Shown: positions 54,285-63,394 of the stretch, piece after piece
How the letters are laid out: each line of letters begins with the position of its first letter
Position numbering within the stretch: position 1 is the stretch's first letter
Origin: Marchantia polymorpha subsp. ruderalis
Taxonomy: Eukaryota; Streptophyta; Marchantiopsida; Marchantiales; Marchantiaceae
Direction: 5' to 3'
Assembly (NCBI GenBank): GCA_037833965.1
Contig: AP031357.1
Coordinates: forward strand, 2,190,001 to 2,254,000
DNA: 64,000 nucleotides
Program-made: the position numbers and the translations under genes
Notes under the pieces: model-generated
The model's database searches: none
The model's input: the letters and a program-made list of their open reading frames with translations, nothing else
Told to the model about the DNA's origin: nothing

Positions 54285-54885
54285 GGGAAGCGTACTCTGG
54301 ATCCAAGTAGCCAATGGTACCCTTGATGGCGGTAGAGACTCCGCTCATTTCCTTGGGTAGATACTCGAGACCTGCGCAAGATTATTACAATCAAAAACCA
54401 GACCGAGTTATTTGAAGGGACGTGCGTGTTGTTTGGTTGTGAAGTCTGTGCATCTTTGCTTGAAGAAGGAGTCAGAGATCCCAGCCGCTAATTACTCCTC
54501 GCAGAACCGATCACAATGTCGAGTCGTGTCTTCCAGCTGAGGGGTGTTCTCGCCGTAGGCTGATCTGTTGATGCAGTTTTCAATGTCAAGGGCTGAGTTC
54601 CTGAGTAGAAAACACACATCACACCAGCATTTATAAGCAAGCATCGAGACGGGGTATTTCCAGAATTGTTCTTAACATAGAGATCAAGATTTAACCAGAG
54701 ATAATCCGAAAAGGGCTCCGGCAGGAATGATGAAAAGCACTATCACCTGCGTGATGAAGATGGTCGTTTAAAGTGCCCTGCGACATGTAATCGTAGACGA
54801 GGATCTCCTGGCGTGATTCGAGACAATAACCAACAAGAGGTAAAATCCCCATCAGAGCCTTGTGGTGAACAAGCCTGCGAGATAC
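54285..54885 (-). pseudogene. receptor-like kinase fragment lacking its catalytic loop
   Basis: Minus-strand exons with GT-AG introns: about 54885-54747, 54600-54496, and 54371 to about 54285. Exon 1 gives RLVHHKALM ... LVGYCLESRQEILVYDYMSQ and GTLNDHL, kinase subdomains IV-V. Exon 2 gives PLSWKTRLDIVIGSAR, subdomain VIa. Exon 3 gives LEYLPKEMSGVSTAIKGT then IGYLDPEY, the activation segment. The HRD catalytic loop and DFG motif that should lie between LEYL and MSGVST are missing, an internal deletion. Similarity ends after DPEY, so the rest of the C-lobe is absent. The style is that of plant receptor-like kinases (malectin/LRR type), but the subfamily is not certain. The N-lobe glycine loop is found next to it on the opposite strand. 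Confidence 0.8.
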
Positions 54886-54960
54886 GAGTTTGGAGTTGTG
54901 TACCAGGGTACACTAAAAAGGAATGACATTCATGTAAAACTATTAAAACCGTCTTATGGT
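54880..54960 (+). pseudogene. inverted kinase N-lobe fragment
   Basis: On the plus strand, EFGVVYQGTLKRNDIHVKLL matches the kinase glycine-rich loop and the start of the VAVK strand, with IHVK in place of the usual IAVK. It abuts the minus-strand kinase exons head to head at about 54885. The simplest explanation is one receptor-kinase gene broken by an inversion between subdomains II and IV. The following sequence is AT-rich and non-coding. Confidence 0.6.
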
Positions 54961-55787
54961 TTAATAGTTAAATTGTTGTCAATTTTGGAAAACAACACAT
55001 TCAGCGATTTTGTGTTACAAGGTATCTTTATTACATTCATCAAGTGCTCTTGTGTTAGAGGGTATCTTTATTAATTTATTAAGTACATCAAGCGTGTAAC
55101 TTTTTAAATTGAAAAGAAAAAAAGAAAAAAAAAGTAGTCTGAAGGGGCTGAGAACTTGCACTCGGTTTCAACTATTTGGTTTGTAGATTGGGAAGACATT
55201 GTACTCCTATATATATATATGACGTGGTCAACATTATATATTAGGGCTTTTAGTGTCTAGTGTATGTGTTTGTTTAGATGGTGGAAGAATATATCTTCTC
55301 CGTATACCTTTCTTCTAGGGAACGAGTAGAGTAGGTAGACTTTTTAGATTCCTTGCACTAGTAGAAGGGGAGGTGTGAGGTTCAGTATAAGACAGTTTGG
55401 CGGAGATATCTTCTTGGCAACGCGATGCAGGAGATAGCGCTCGTGACCGAAGGTGGAAGGGAATGATGGAGCTCGACTCGAGATCGCAATGCGAGGCGAC
55501 TTTCTGTGTGTTGTGTTGTTCTGTGCTGTGTTTCATTTCGGCTGGAGAGTCGTTGCTAGCTGTTTGCTTGTGTTTGGATCCTCTCCAGTCTGGCTTCTTG
55601 ATGCGCGCCCATGTCTGGATTGACGTCGATTTCCGAAGTAGTTTTACTCCAGTGTGCTGTCGATAGTGCGGCTGGATTTGATCACCGGCGTCTATCTTTG
55701 TTTCTCTCATGGTGGTTTTGGAGTGATGACCAATAGCCATGAGAGTCTTCCTGCGGTGATGACAGGTTAGGTTGCCCATACCCATAG
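54961..55787 (+). other. AT-rich spacer and possible gypsy leader
   Basis: Contains a short imperfect direct repeat (GTATCTTTATTA near 55021 and 55061), a (TA)n run at about 55208-55221, and from about 55240 a normal-composition leader upstream of the gypsy gag frame. I could not identify an LTR end or primer-binding site. The minus-strand frame 55315-55785 is regarded as a shadow. Confidence 0.4.
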
Positions 55788-55835
55788 TCAGTAGGACTAA
55801 AGAAGGTTAGTGCAGGGACGAGGGCAGGTGGAGTT

Positions 55836-57473
55836 GTGGCAGTGGTGCCGGTTGGTGAGTTAGTCATCACGGAGGAGTTTGGTGATTCCGTTGAGGACCG
55901 TGGAGGATTTACGTGGAGTGGATTGAGGTATCGGCTACCTCATCCTAACACAGCAGTGGTTGCAGAGGCGCAGGGTGTGGCAGATAGCGGATCTTTAGTG
56001 GTGACATTGTCTAGTGTCTCACACTTCTTGACTGGGGACATGGACGGTATTTACGGGGCCATGAAGGGCCCATGGCGGTACTCTGGTGCAGTGGGCACCA
56101 TTGAGTTGGATGATTTCATCCAGGAGTTTAACACGTGGTGCGATATGCAATTCTTGCGTAACCCCACGTTGTTTACACCCTTCTTTGCATGGAAGGGGTT
56201 GTTTCAACATCTGGGGAGGCCTCCCATGGATGACTACCATGAGTTTGGAAGAGAGTATGTTGTGGAGATTGACGCATGGAGGCATCATTGGTCTTCAAAC
56301 TATTTGTCGATCACCCAGGGTGGTGTTGGTATCAGTGGAGGTGCGAGTGGTAGCATCACCGATGGTACTAGTGGAGCAGGTACCACCAGCGGTGCTGTTA
56401 GCGTTGCCAGCACGAGTGAGAAGAATACTGGCGTACCTTTGTTCAGCCCCATTCCTGAGTTTTTCAAGAGGTTGAGGAAGAACTATAAAGGAATGAGGAC
56501 GGAGAAGTTGAGGAGTCTCCAGGAGTTTTAGCAGAAGACTTGTGAGAGTCTTTGGGAGGCATACACTCGTATGCGGCGGTTGATCACAGTTACTCACGGT
56601 GTAACTGAGGCGCATGCGGTCCAGTATTGGTACAGGATACTGCACAGAGAGCTACGGCGGAGGGTTCGGGATGCTACACTCTTGAGCGATGCGTCACCGA
56701 CATTGGCTTATGTGTTTGCTCTTTCTGAGAAGATTGAGCTTAACATAGTGGAGGAGAGAGTGGTGACTTCTTCATTCGCTCGAGACGCATCCACTACTTC
56801 TTCTGTCCCACAGAGCACGGCACAGTCTAGACCCTTTGGTGTTGGTAGTGGTGGGGATTGCGGAGCGCAGACACGACACTAGATGGCCGCTAGAGATACA
56901 GGAGCATGTGCACCGGTGCCGTCGTTTGCTGGCCAGCAGCAGGGACCAACATGTTGGACATGTGAAGGGGATCATTTGCGGAGAGATTGTCCCAAGGAGG
57001 CCAGAGGTTGGAGTTCACAGGCCAGACCTCAGTCAGCACAGGTGGTGTGTGACCACTGTGGTCGAGCAGGTCATACTCGAGATCGGTGTTTTGACCTTCA
57101 TCCAGAGTTGACATCTGGTGGTAGAGGTCGTGGTGGTGATGCTTCCCGATTCCGAGGTGGCCGTGCTGGTAGAGGTAGTCGAGGTGCCGGTATAGTTGAA
57201 CGTCCTGTAGCGAGTGCTACTTCGGCCACAAAGAGCACGATGGCTGCCCGGATTGAGCAGTTGGAGCAGAGGCTCGCTGCTATGGCGAGTTCTGGAGCGA
57301 GCACTTCCACCTCTTACGAGGAAGAGGATTTCCTTTATTTAACGAGTGCAGCACAGGTGGAGGCATCGGTTGCAGTGACTAGAGGTGCAGCTCGAGCTCC
57401 AGAGCCACGCGGGGCAACAGGGGAGTTGGACCCTCATAGGGGTGAGGGTGGACGTCAGGCCAGACTTCTCTAG
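55836..57473 (+). pseudogene. gypsy gag with two CCHC zinc knuckles
   Basis: The capsid-like part includes FFAWKGLFQHLGRPPMDDYH (about 56180-56240). A typical retrotransposon gag segment, SLWEAYTRMRRLI ... VQYWYRILHRELRRRV, lies at about 56550-56670. Two nucleic-acid-binding knuckles follow at about 56952-57100: CWTCEGDHLRRDC and CDHCGRAGHTRDRC, both CX2CX4HX4C and intact. A Gly/Arg-rich RGRGG stretch comes next. Stops at 56529, 56880 and 57471 interrupt the frame. The first open codon after the upstream stop at 55785 is 55788; the true start is unclear. Confidence 0.85.
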
Positions 57474-58685
57474 TCATTTTTTTTGTCAGAGGTGGGCAGG
57501 ACTTCATCCATGAGACCTGTACCACCTAGTGACCTTAGTGGGAGGACTGAGACATCTACCTCACGGGTTGTGGACACGGACACACCATCTAGTGGAGTGA
57601 CGCGGATGGCTAGCTTAGTGATGAGATCTCCACTATTTTCAGCTACGGAGCCGATAGATTCTGGGATTGACTTGGCTCGGGTGTTTCGTTTAGCAGCCAC
57701 ATTGTGTGAACCTGGGAGTGTCACTGCTACGAGTGCCGAGATCGGCGAGGCTATTGTTGAGGAGCTATCCTCTACGACTACATTGAGCGATGAGTCGACA
57801 TGGCAGGCGGCAGCGGCGCGGATGGAGTTCTTACCAGCCCGACCAGCCATTGATCGTGAGAGGGTTGTCCCTAGTGTGTGTATGGTGGACAACCGGAGTG
57901 GTGTATTTCGCTTGGTGAGTGCTACAGGGCAGGTGTATGTCCCAGCCAGAGTGTTGCTGGATTATGGTGCACAGCCCTTGATGTTAGGCAAGACAGCCTG
58001 CATTAGTTTGGGAGTTCGGAGTTCCGAGTTGGAGCCTTGTCCGTTCCAGATTCAGACATCACTCGGTGGCACCAACGATAGGTCTTACATGATGACCAAA
58101 GAGCGCATATCAGTGCAGTTGAGGCATGATCATGCTTAGGATAGCTTGAAGTTTGGAGTTCGTGCGGTGGTTACACCAGCAAAGTCATATGATGTGCTTG
58201 TTAGTGGAGCTGTGTTATATCCGATGGGATTTCGGATGGACTATTAGACAGAGACTGCTGCTTATCGCCCTGGCTGGCAATCCGGTGATGGACGTATGAG
58301 TGAGCTGCCGGTGAGATTTATTTCTCGAGATCAACCTCTAGGATCTTCTCTTGCGGTTTTAGCCTCCGTTACGGGTTTCAATGGAGTGCTTACATGGCCT
58401 GATGACTTGTTGGAGGGGAACAGGTCAGCCGACGATGCTCTAGTTCATGAGGAGGTGGAGGAGATTGTGAGCCTCGCGGCGGCAGTGTCTTCATCTTTGG
58501 ATGTCCCATTTTGGGATTCTTGCCACACATTACAGCAGGAGGCTGATAGGTTGGTGAAGAAGGCTTGGAGTGAGGCCTCTTTACCAGTAGAGGCAGAGCG
58601 AGTCTCAGGTGGTCGGCTAGTATGTGGTCCTAGCACCCTATCACCATTAGTTACTGTACCTATCGTATGGGAGTATTCCTCATAG
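57474..58685 (+). pseudogene. gypsy retropepsin-like protease region
   Basis: The protease core is seen as VYVPARVLLDYGAQPLMLGK (about 57936-57995), where the catalytic Asp is followed by Tyr-Gly instead of Ser/Thr-Gly. The downstream LGVRSSELEPCPFQIQTSLG and a later VVTPAKSYDVLVSG segment fit the beta strands of a retropepsin. About 450 bases of Ser/Thr-rich sequence precede the core. Stops at 58137, 58245 and 58683 interrupt it. The Tyr may be a decay mutation (GAT TAT GGT at 57960-57968) or family variation. Confidence 0.7.
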
Positions 58686-59640
58686 GGTGTTTGTTTGCTA
58701 GATCTTTTTGGAGGGATCAGCACGGGTTTGGCTGCAGTGTTGCAGTCAAGTATTCTTGTACGTAGATACTTGTACGTGGAGAAGGACGAGACTGCACGTC
58801 GAGTTTCTTCACGACATGTTACACAGTTGATGCAACATTTTCCTTTGTTGTTGCCGCGATCAGCTGTTCGAGAATACCAGAAGGCGTTGCTTGGAGACAT
58901 TTCATTGTTGGGGGCGTCAGACCTTGATCAAGTTGGGCATATGGATGTGATGATTGCGGAATGGCCATATCAGGGGCACACACGCGCTGGACATGGAGCA
59001 GGGTTGCATGATCCGAGATCTCGGATGTTTTGGGAGATGCTACGAGTGTTACGTCATCTCAAGGAGCAGCAGACACGTTCTCCAGCATACATTCTAGAGA
59101 ACGTACCATTGTTGGGTGACACTCAGGCTTAGTTGATGGCGAATGGCCATGGTGTCAGGGCATGTATTGGATCAGCAGTGTTGTTGGATGCTGCGAGGGT
59201 TAGTTCACGTGCTCATCGTGCACGTTTATGGTGGATCAACCTTGTGCCACGAGAGATATTGCGTCATGCGTATGATTCTATGCATCGCGATCCTACACTC
59301 ACCGTTGACAGGATCTTGGATGTCTCTCGATACTCTCAGGTGGTGAGAGTTGTTGACAGGTCACCCATGGCGTTGCTGAACCGCGTAGGTCAGCCTCGAA
59401 TGGCTTTACCTACGTTAGTTAGTTATCCGGCATCACATGCATATCGTGATAGTGGACATGGACTACTGTGGGACAGTACCCTACATCAGCTGGTGGAGCC
59501 CAACGCCGATGAGAGAGAGCGTGCGATGGGATTTATGACTGGTGTGAGCGCGGCTTCTTTAGTTTCAGAGGTGTCGCGTCGTCAGGTTTTGGGTCAGGCT
59601 ATGAACTTGAACTGTTTGACATGGATTGTGAGCTTGGGCT
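58686..59640 (+). pseudogene. C5-cytosine DNA methyltransferase domain inside gypsy pol
   Basis: Motif I (SAM binding) LLDLFGGISTGLAA at about 58692-58733, with an acidic residue in the next strand (YLYVEKDE). Motif IV region AEWPYQGHTRAG at about 58956-58991: the codon at 58968-58970 is TAT (Tyr) where these enzymes have the catalytic Cys of a PCQ motif. Motif VI LENVPLLG at about 59094-59117. Motif VIII RAHRARLWWINL at about 59208-59243. A stretch of about 100 residues follows as a possible target-recognition region, then MGFMTG and motif X RRQVLGQAMNLNCLTW (about 59577-59624). Motif order is canonical, so this is not the rearranged DRM type; motif I most resembles DNMT3-like enzymes. About 318 codons, broken by TAG at 59130. 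It sits between protease and RT in the same frame as gag. Confidence 0.85.
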
Positions 59641-59801
59641 TGGCCGAGCAACGCCGTTTGCGCGTTGATTTGGTGGTTGTTACACCACTTGTTAGCTCAT
59701 TGCCCATCGGGATGGTAGTGGCAATGGCTGGGGGCGACAGGCGAGATATTCGTCATCCTTGGAGTTCATGGGACGTGACGAGAGGACTTGCTAGAGTGGC
59801 C

Positions 59802-59893
59802 CTCCTTGGTAGCAATCTCCACGTGACCAACATCTCCAACTGCATGGGCATGCAGTTGGAGATGTTGGTCACGTGGAGATTGCTACCAAGGAG
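59802..59893. repeat. 92-bp near-perfect palindrome
   Basis: Left arm 59802-59846 (45 nt) and right arm 59849-59893 are exact reverse complements with a 2-base GG centre. As a result both strands encode the same peptide LLGSNLHVTNISNCM here. Upstream coding (ending ...RGLARVA) uses the frame of the methyltransferase; coding downstream of the palindrome uses the frame of the reverse transcriptase. The left arm plus centre is 47 nt, exactly the offset between those frames modulo three. The right arm reads sensibly in the downstream frame (HAVGDVGHVEIATKES), so the left arm is the likely inverted duplicate, such as from template switching. Confidence 0.9.
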
Positions 59894-60955
59894 AGTACGG
59901 AGAGCCCTTCTTTGGAGGATGTGGCATAACAACCAGTGACAGTATCGCCTCCCTCTTGTGTGTCCATAGAGGAGGAGTGGGAGCCATCGATTGGTTCTCA
60001 AATCATTGGAGGAGAGAGGCAACAGTTGACACAATTCCTACGTGACTATAGGAGTTGTTTTGCTTTCAGTATGAAGGAGTTGGATACTTTGATTGGACCC
60101 GGCATACGGATAGAGTTGGCTAGTGATACACCAATCTTCCGTCGTCCCTATCGATATAGTGATATGGAAAGGGATTTGATTCGGAGTCGGACGTTGGAGT
60201 TATTGGAGGTTGGGTTAGTGGACTTGTCGCATGGTGAGTATGCTTCAGCCACTGTTATGCCGGCGAAGAAGTATGTACATGGCAACTACACGGATATGCA
60301 CATGTGTGAAGACTACCGTCCTATCAATCAGCAGACGAAGGTCGATAAGTATGTCATGCCTACACCTGAGGAGATCTTCGATGCAGTGGGACATGCAAGG
60401 ATGTTTAGTACTTTGGATCTTCGGGCATGATACCATCAATTGCCGATTCGGGAGGAGGACAAGGCCAAGATAGCGTTTTGGGGTGTCAACTCCCACGGCA
60501 AGGATTGTTTGTATCAGTGGCGATTCTTACCCTTTGGGTTGAAAAATGCACCTGCTGAGTTCCAGATAGTGATGGACAAGATTCTAGCGGGGCTGGATTT
60601 TGTCAAATGTTACATTGATGATATTTTGGTGTTTAGCGACACGATTGAGCAACACCAGATACATTTGCAGATTGTGCTTAAGCGGGTGAGGGCTCATGGT
60701 TTGCGGTTACATCCAAGGAAGTGTAGGTTCTTCCAGGAGAAGGTGGAGTATTTGGGTCATGTGATCTACCCATGTGGTTTGGAAGTTCAGCAGGCAAAGG
60801 TGGGGGCTATTGTGCTCATTCCCCGTCCAGCAGATGTGAGTAGAGTTCATGCATTCATGGGTTTGGCAAACTATTATCGGAGGTATGTGAAGGGATTCAG
60901 TGCTATAGCGAAACCTTTGAACCAGTTGCTGAAGTCAGATCAGGAGTGGCAATGA
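59894..60955 (+). pseudogene. gypsy reverse transcriptase
   Basis: A conserved N-terminal part (IRIELASDTPIFRRPYRYS, about 60108-60160) is followed by CEDYRPINQQTKVDKYVMP. FSTLDLRA then gives the first catalytic Asp. After a TGA at 60428-60430, where the family has a residue before YHQLP, come QWRFLPFGLKNAPAEFQ and the YIDD box at 60611-60622 with the second and third Asp. The thumb region includes KCRFFQEKVEYLGHVI and LANYYRRYVKGFSAIAKPLN, both typical of Ty3/gypsy. A TAA at 59927 and the terminal TGA at 60953 also interrupt it. Catalytic Asp residues are intact despite the stops. Confidence 0.92.
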
Positions 60956-61651
60956 GGAGATGAGCAGGAGAGAGCTTTTGTTGAGCTCAAGGCCAGGTTG
61001 GTGGCCGCTCCCATCTTGAGGAGACCTATTAGAGATCGTCCATACCAGCTGCACACTGATTGGAGTATGTTGGGACTTGGAGCGGTGTTGACGCAGTGTG
61101 ATGATGAGGCCAAGGAGTTTGTGATTGCATACGCTAGTCGTTCAAAAAATGCAGCAGAGTCGCGGTATAGTTCGTACAAGGGAGAGTGTTTGGTAGCGGT
61201 GTGGGCTGTGGCACACTTCAGGTGTTACTTGTTTGGTACGCAGTTTACCCTTGTTACCGATCATCAACCGCTCAAGTGGTTGATGGAGTTTGACAAGCTC
61301 ACAGAGAAGCTTGCACGGTGGGCTCTCATCTTACAGGAGTACGACTTTCAAGTGGTGCATGGGCATGGAGTTGCAATTTACAGTTTGAGTCGGAGCCCAT
61401 GCACTAGACAGGAGGATGACACTGGAGCTAAATGGCATGGTGAGGTTGATGAGGAGATGGTGTCCGGTTGGCATGCATCTGCCTTCATGTGTTGGTTACG
61501 TGGAGCCTCTAGCAGTGATGACCACTTGACATCTTACTCTAATCAGAGAGTAGATAGTCAGTCTTCGGATCCTGAGATTGAGGATGGTGGTGTGGATCAA
61601 CGTGATGTTCACGATGATGCGTTGGTGTTGGAGTTCCTACGACCAGTATGA
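60956..61651 (+). pseudogene. gypsy RNase H domain
   Basis: Continues the RT frame after the TGA at 60953: RAFVELKARLVAAPILRRP, then YQLHTDWSMLGLGAVL (first catalytic Asp), YKGECLVAVWA (Glu) and LVTDHQPLKWL (second Asp). The last conserved acidic residue, expected in an ADGLSR-type motif, is lost: the sequence reads AIYSLSRSP (about 61372-61398). An acidic linker (SDPEIEDGGVDQRDVHDDAL) follows. The frame ends at 61651 exactly where a different sequence beginning TGATGCC starts, before any integrase. So the element is truncated here by deletion or insertion. Confidence 0.88.
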
Positions 61652-62441
61652 TGCCAGGCACAGTGGGTGCTGCAACCTCCGGGCTGACTCTCACTCAGGT
61701 TTACCTCAGATGGCTTTTCGGTAGCTCATCATGATTCTAGAAGACTAGGATTCCGCATCATACTCATAACCTAAACACCCTCTCACACAATCTCTCAAGG
61801 TATCACTCCAACTCATATATTCATCGACACTCCAAGGTACTAAAAATTTGTCACTCTTTCATATATGAAACAAGTCTCTACATATGAACTCTCCAAACTT
61901 GCTTGAGAGGCTCTTCCCTACCTCTCTATATATATTACTTGAGGACTTACCATAGTAACAAATGGTAATTTCTATCTAACTTACTTTTACAAAGATAAAC
62001 CATAGTAAGGTTGACTAGTTATCAATATGTGGCAACATGCCATTGGCCCCCTAAACCTTCTAGATGTTTACTAATCCCTAGATTGAGGTGGCGACATGCC
62101 ATTTGTGCCTTTCCCACTTCTAGAACTTCCACTTTCCACTAAGTCAACATTAGACTTAGTCTCACCAATGGAATACTCCTTACTTTAGTCAAACCAATCA
62201 AAACTAAACATGAAGTTCAAAAGTCTTTTCTCTTGGAATCTAGACTTTTGTACAAGACAAAATAGAAGTGCTCACTCAAATCTTCTAGAACTTATCTAAT
62301 TATTCCGCCAAGTATAGACATTATAGCTAAACTAGCTAGACTTAGTCATAACTAGCTAGATTTAGTCATAACTATCATAACCATGATTAACTCCTTGGCT
62401 AATTCTAGTTTTAATTCACACATGCAATATCTGATCTTACA
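61649..62441. repeat. LTR-like block (TG...CA) or junction sequence
   Basis: A 793-bp non-coding AT-rich block begins TGATGCCAGG and ends GATCTTACA; gypsy coding stops at its left end and the repeat-family coding stops at its right end. Terminal TG/CA dinucleotides and the lack of frames fit a solo or truncated LTR. However, the flanking 5-mers (CAGTA and GTCCA) are not a target duplication and no second copy is in the window. Alternatively, on the minus strand the right end reads ACT followed by GTAAGA, a good splice donor, so it could be the start of an intron of the neighbouring gene. CTAGCTAGAxTTAGTCATAA is repeated near 62330-62370. Confidence 0.4.
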
Positions 62442-62995
62442 GTCCACCGGGAGCCCGCATTCACCCAGACAAGATCATGAAAGATCCTTGCTCAATGTAC
62501 TCTTCTTCCCTTCAGGATGCGTTCAAAGAACCCTACTTGCCAGGCCGTCACATACGTTGTGCGCGCCGGCCGCAAGATGTGCATAATTCCCAAAGCGATT
62601 GCCCTTCTCTTCGGATCTTTATAATCGACAGTCTTCCGTCCGTTAATCCCCTGTCTCCCAGACTCGAAGAGAGGCCTGTAAGAGAATTCCTCAACTTGTG
62701 TAAGTCCTACGCTATTCTTCTCAAATAGAAGATCTCTGTCGCTGCCCGCATACGGTCTTAGTACCTTCGTCCAATGCTCGATGTTCCACAGCATGGGATT
62801 ACCGCGGAGCTCCTTGCCTTCGGTCGTGCTCATGTCCATTACCTCCTTGCAGATACTCGCCGAGATGCAATTCCAATTCCACAAAAGGAATTCAAGTCGC
62901 AATTCACTCAGCTCGCGTCTGAAGGTTCGCAATTCTTCGTGAGGCACCTTCAAGGGAACCAATCTCCTCACCTTCTCACTCTTCTTGGACGCCAT
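62442..62995 (-). pseudogene. N-terminal part of a repeat-family protein
   Basis: A minus-strand frame starts at ATG 62995 with a basic N-terminus (MASKKSEKVRRLVPLKVPHE). It continues 167 residues through ELRGNPMLWNIEHWTKVLRP, KDPKRRAIALGIMHILRP and TTYVTAWQVGFFERILKGRR to a TGA at 62492-62494, where Trp seems expected (TGG to TGA). Coding-like sequence goes on in frame (ARIFHDLVWVNAGSRW) and then ends sharply at 62442. I do not know a function. It resembles uncharacterised proteins that recur in bryophyte genomes and probably represent a mobile element or its passenger. Same strand and collinear with the coiled-coil fragment at 51962-52534. Confidence 0.55.
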
Positions 62996-63394
62996 GTCTT
63001 CAATTTGCGTTTCGCTACTTGCGAGCTTGGTCGATTTCGCTTTCTCTCTCTTTCGCTCGTTCTTACTCGATATCGCAATGTCGGCACGAGGGCTCCTTGT
63101 ATTGCCTTTACCTTCAAAGTCCTAACATTGCCTCCTCCCGCGCCCATAACTCCCGACGCGTGCGAACATCGTCCGTCCCGTTGTGCGATTTGAAATTGAT
63201 TCCGATTTCTTCGCCAAAGATGCAGCTCTTCGCATGTCCAGAAAAGACTACGCCGAAGACCCGAAGATCCGAAGATCTTCAGACGTAGACGAATTCTAAC
63301 TAATTCTATCATTTCTCCTCATAAGCTGCTCATTCTAACTTGTACAACTACTTTCTAGACAAATATCTTTTAGTTTTGTTGATTTTTAAAGAAA
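62996..63394 (-). other. 5' flank of the repeat-family ORF up to the copia junction
   Basis: Non-coding sequence upstream (minus strand) of ATG 62995, with GAAGATCTTCGGATCTTCGG-type short repeats near 63255-63275. It ends at about 63394, where copia protease similarity resumes. No matching terminal repeat was found at the other end of the insertion (about 51433). Confidence 0.4.

Larger units (their letters stand above)
55788..61648 (+). mobile_element. Ty3/gypsy-type retrotransposon carrying a DNA methyltransferase domain, decayed
   Basis: Domain order on the plus strand: gag capsid, two CCHC knuckles, protease, C5-DNA methyltransferase, reverse transcriptase, RNase H. The protease-to-RT order before integrase is that of Ty3/gypsy elements, but no integrase follows. 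From 55788 to about 59801 one frame is used throughout; after a palindrome at 59802-59893 the coding frame is shifted. Ten in-frame stops are seen: TAG at 56529, 56880, 57471, 58137, 58245, 58683 and 59130, TAA at 59927, TGA at 60428 and 60953. No matching LTR pair was found. Codon use and GC content are uniform from gag through methyltransferase to RT, so the methyltransferase appears to be a long-term part of the element, not a late insertion. Confidence 0.85.

Noticed and set aside
55315-55785. 156-aa minus frame upstream of gypsy gag
   Set aside because: Opposite strand of the probable element leader; no motif.
59753-60034. Minus-strand frame sharing a peptide with the plus strand
   Set aside because: The shared peptide is a direct result of the palindrome at 59802-59893, not a second gene.
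55100-62441. A matching LTR pair for the gypsy element
   Set aside because: The TG...CA block at 61649-62441 has no counterpart near 55.1-55.8 kb, so it cannot be called the 3' LTR of this copy.
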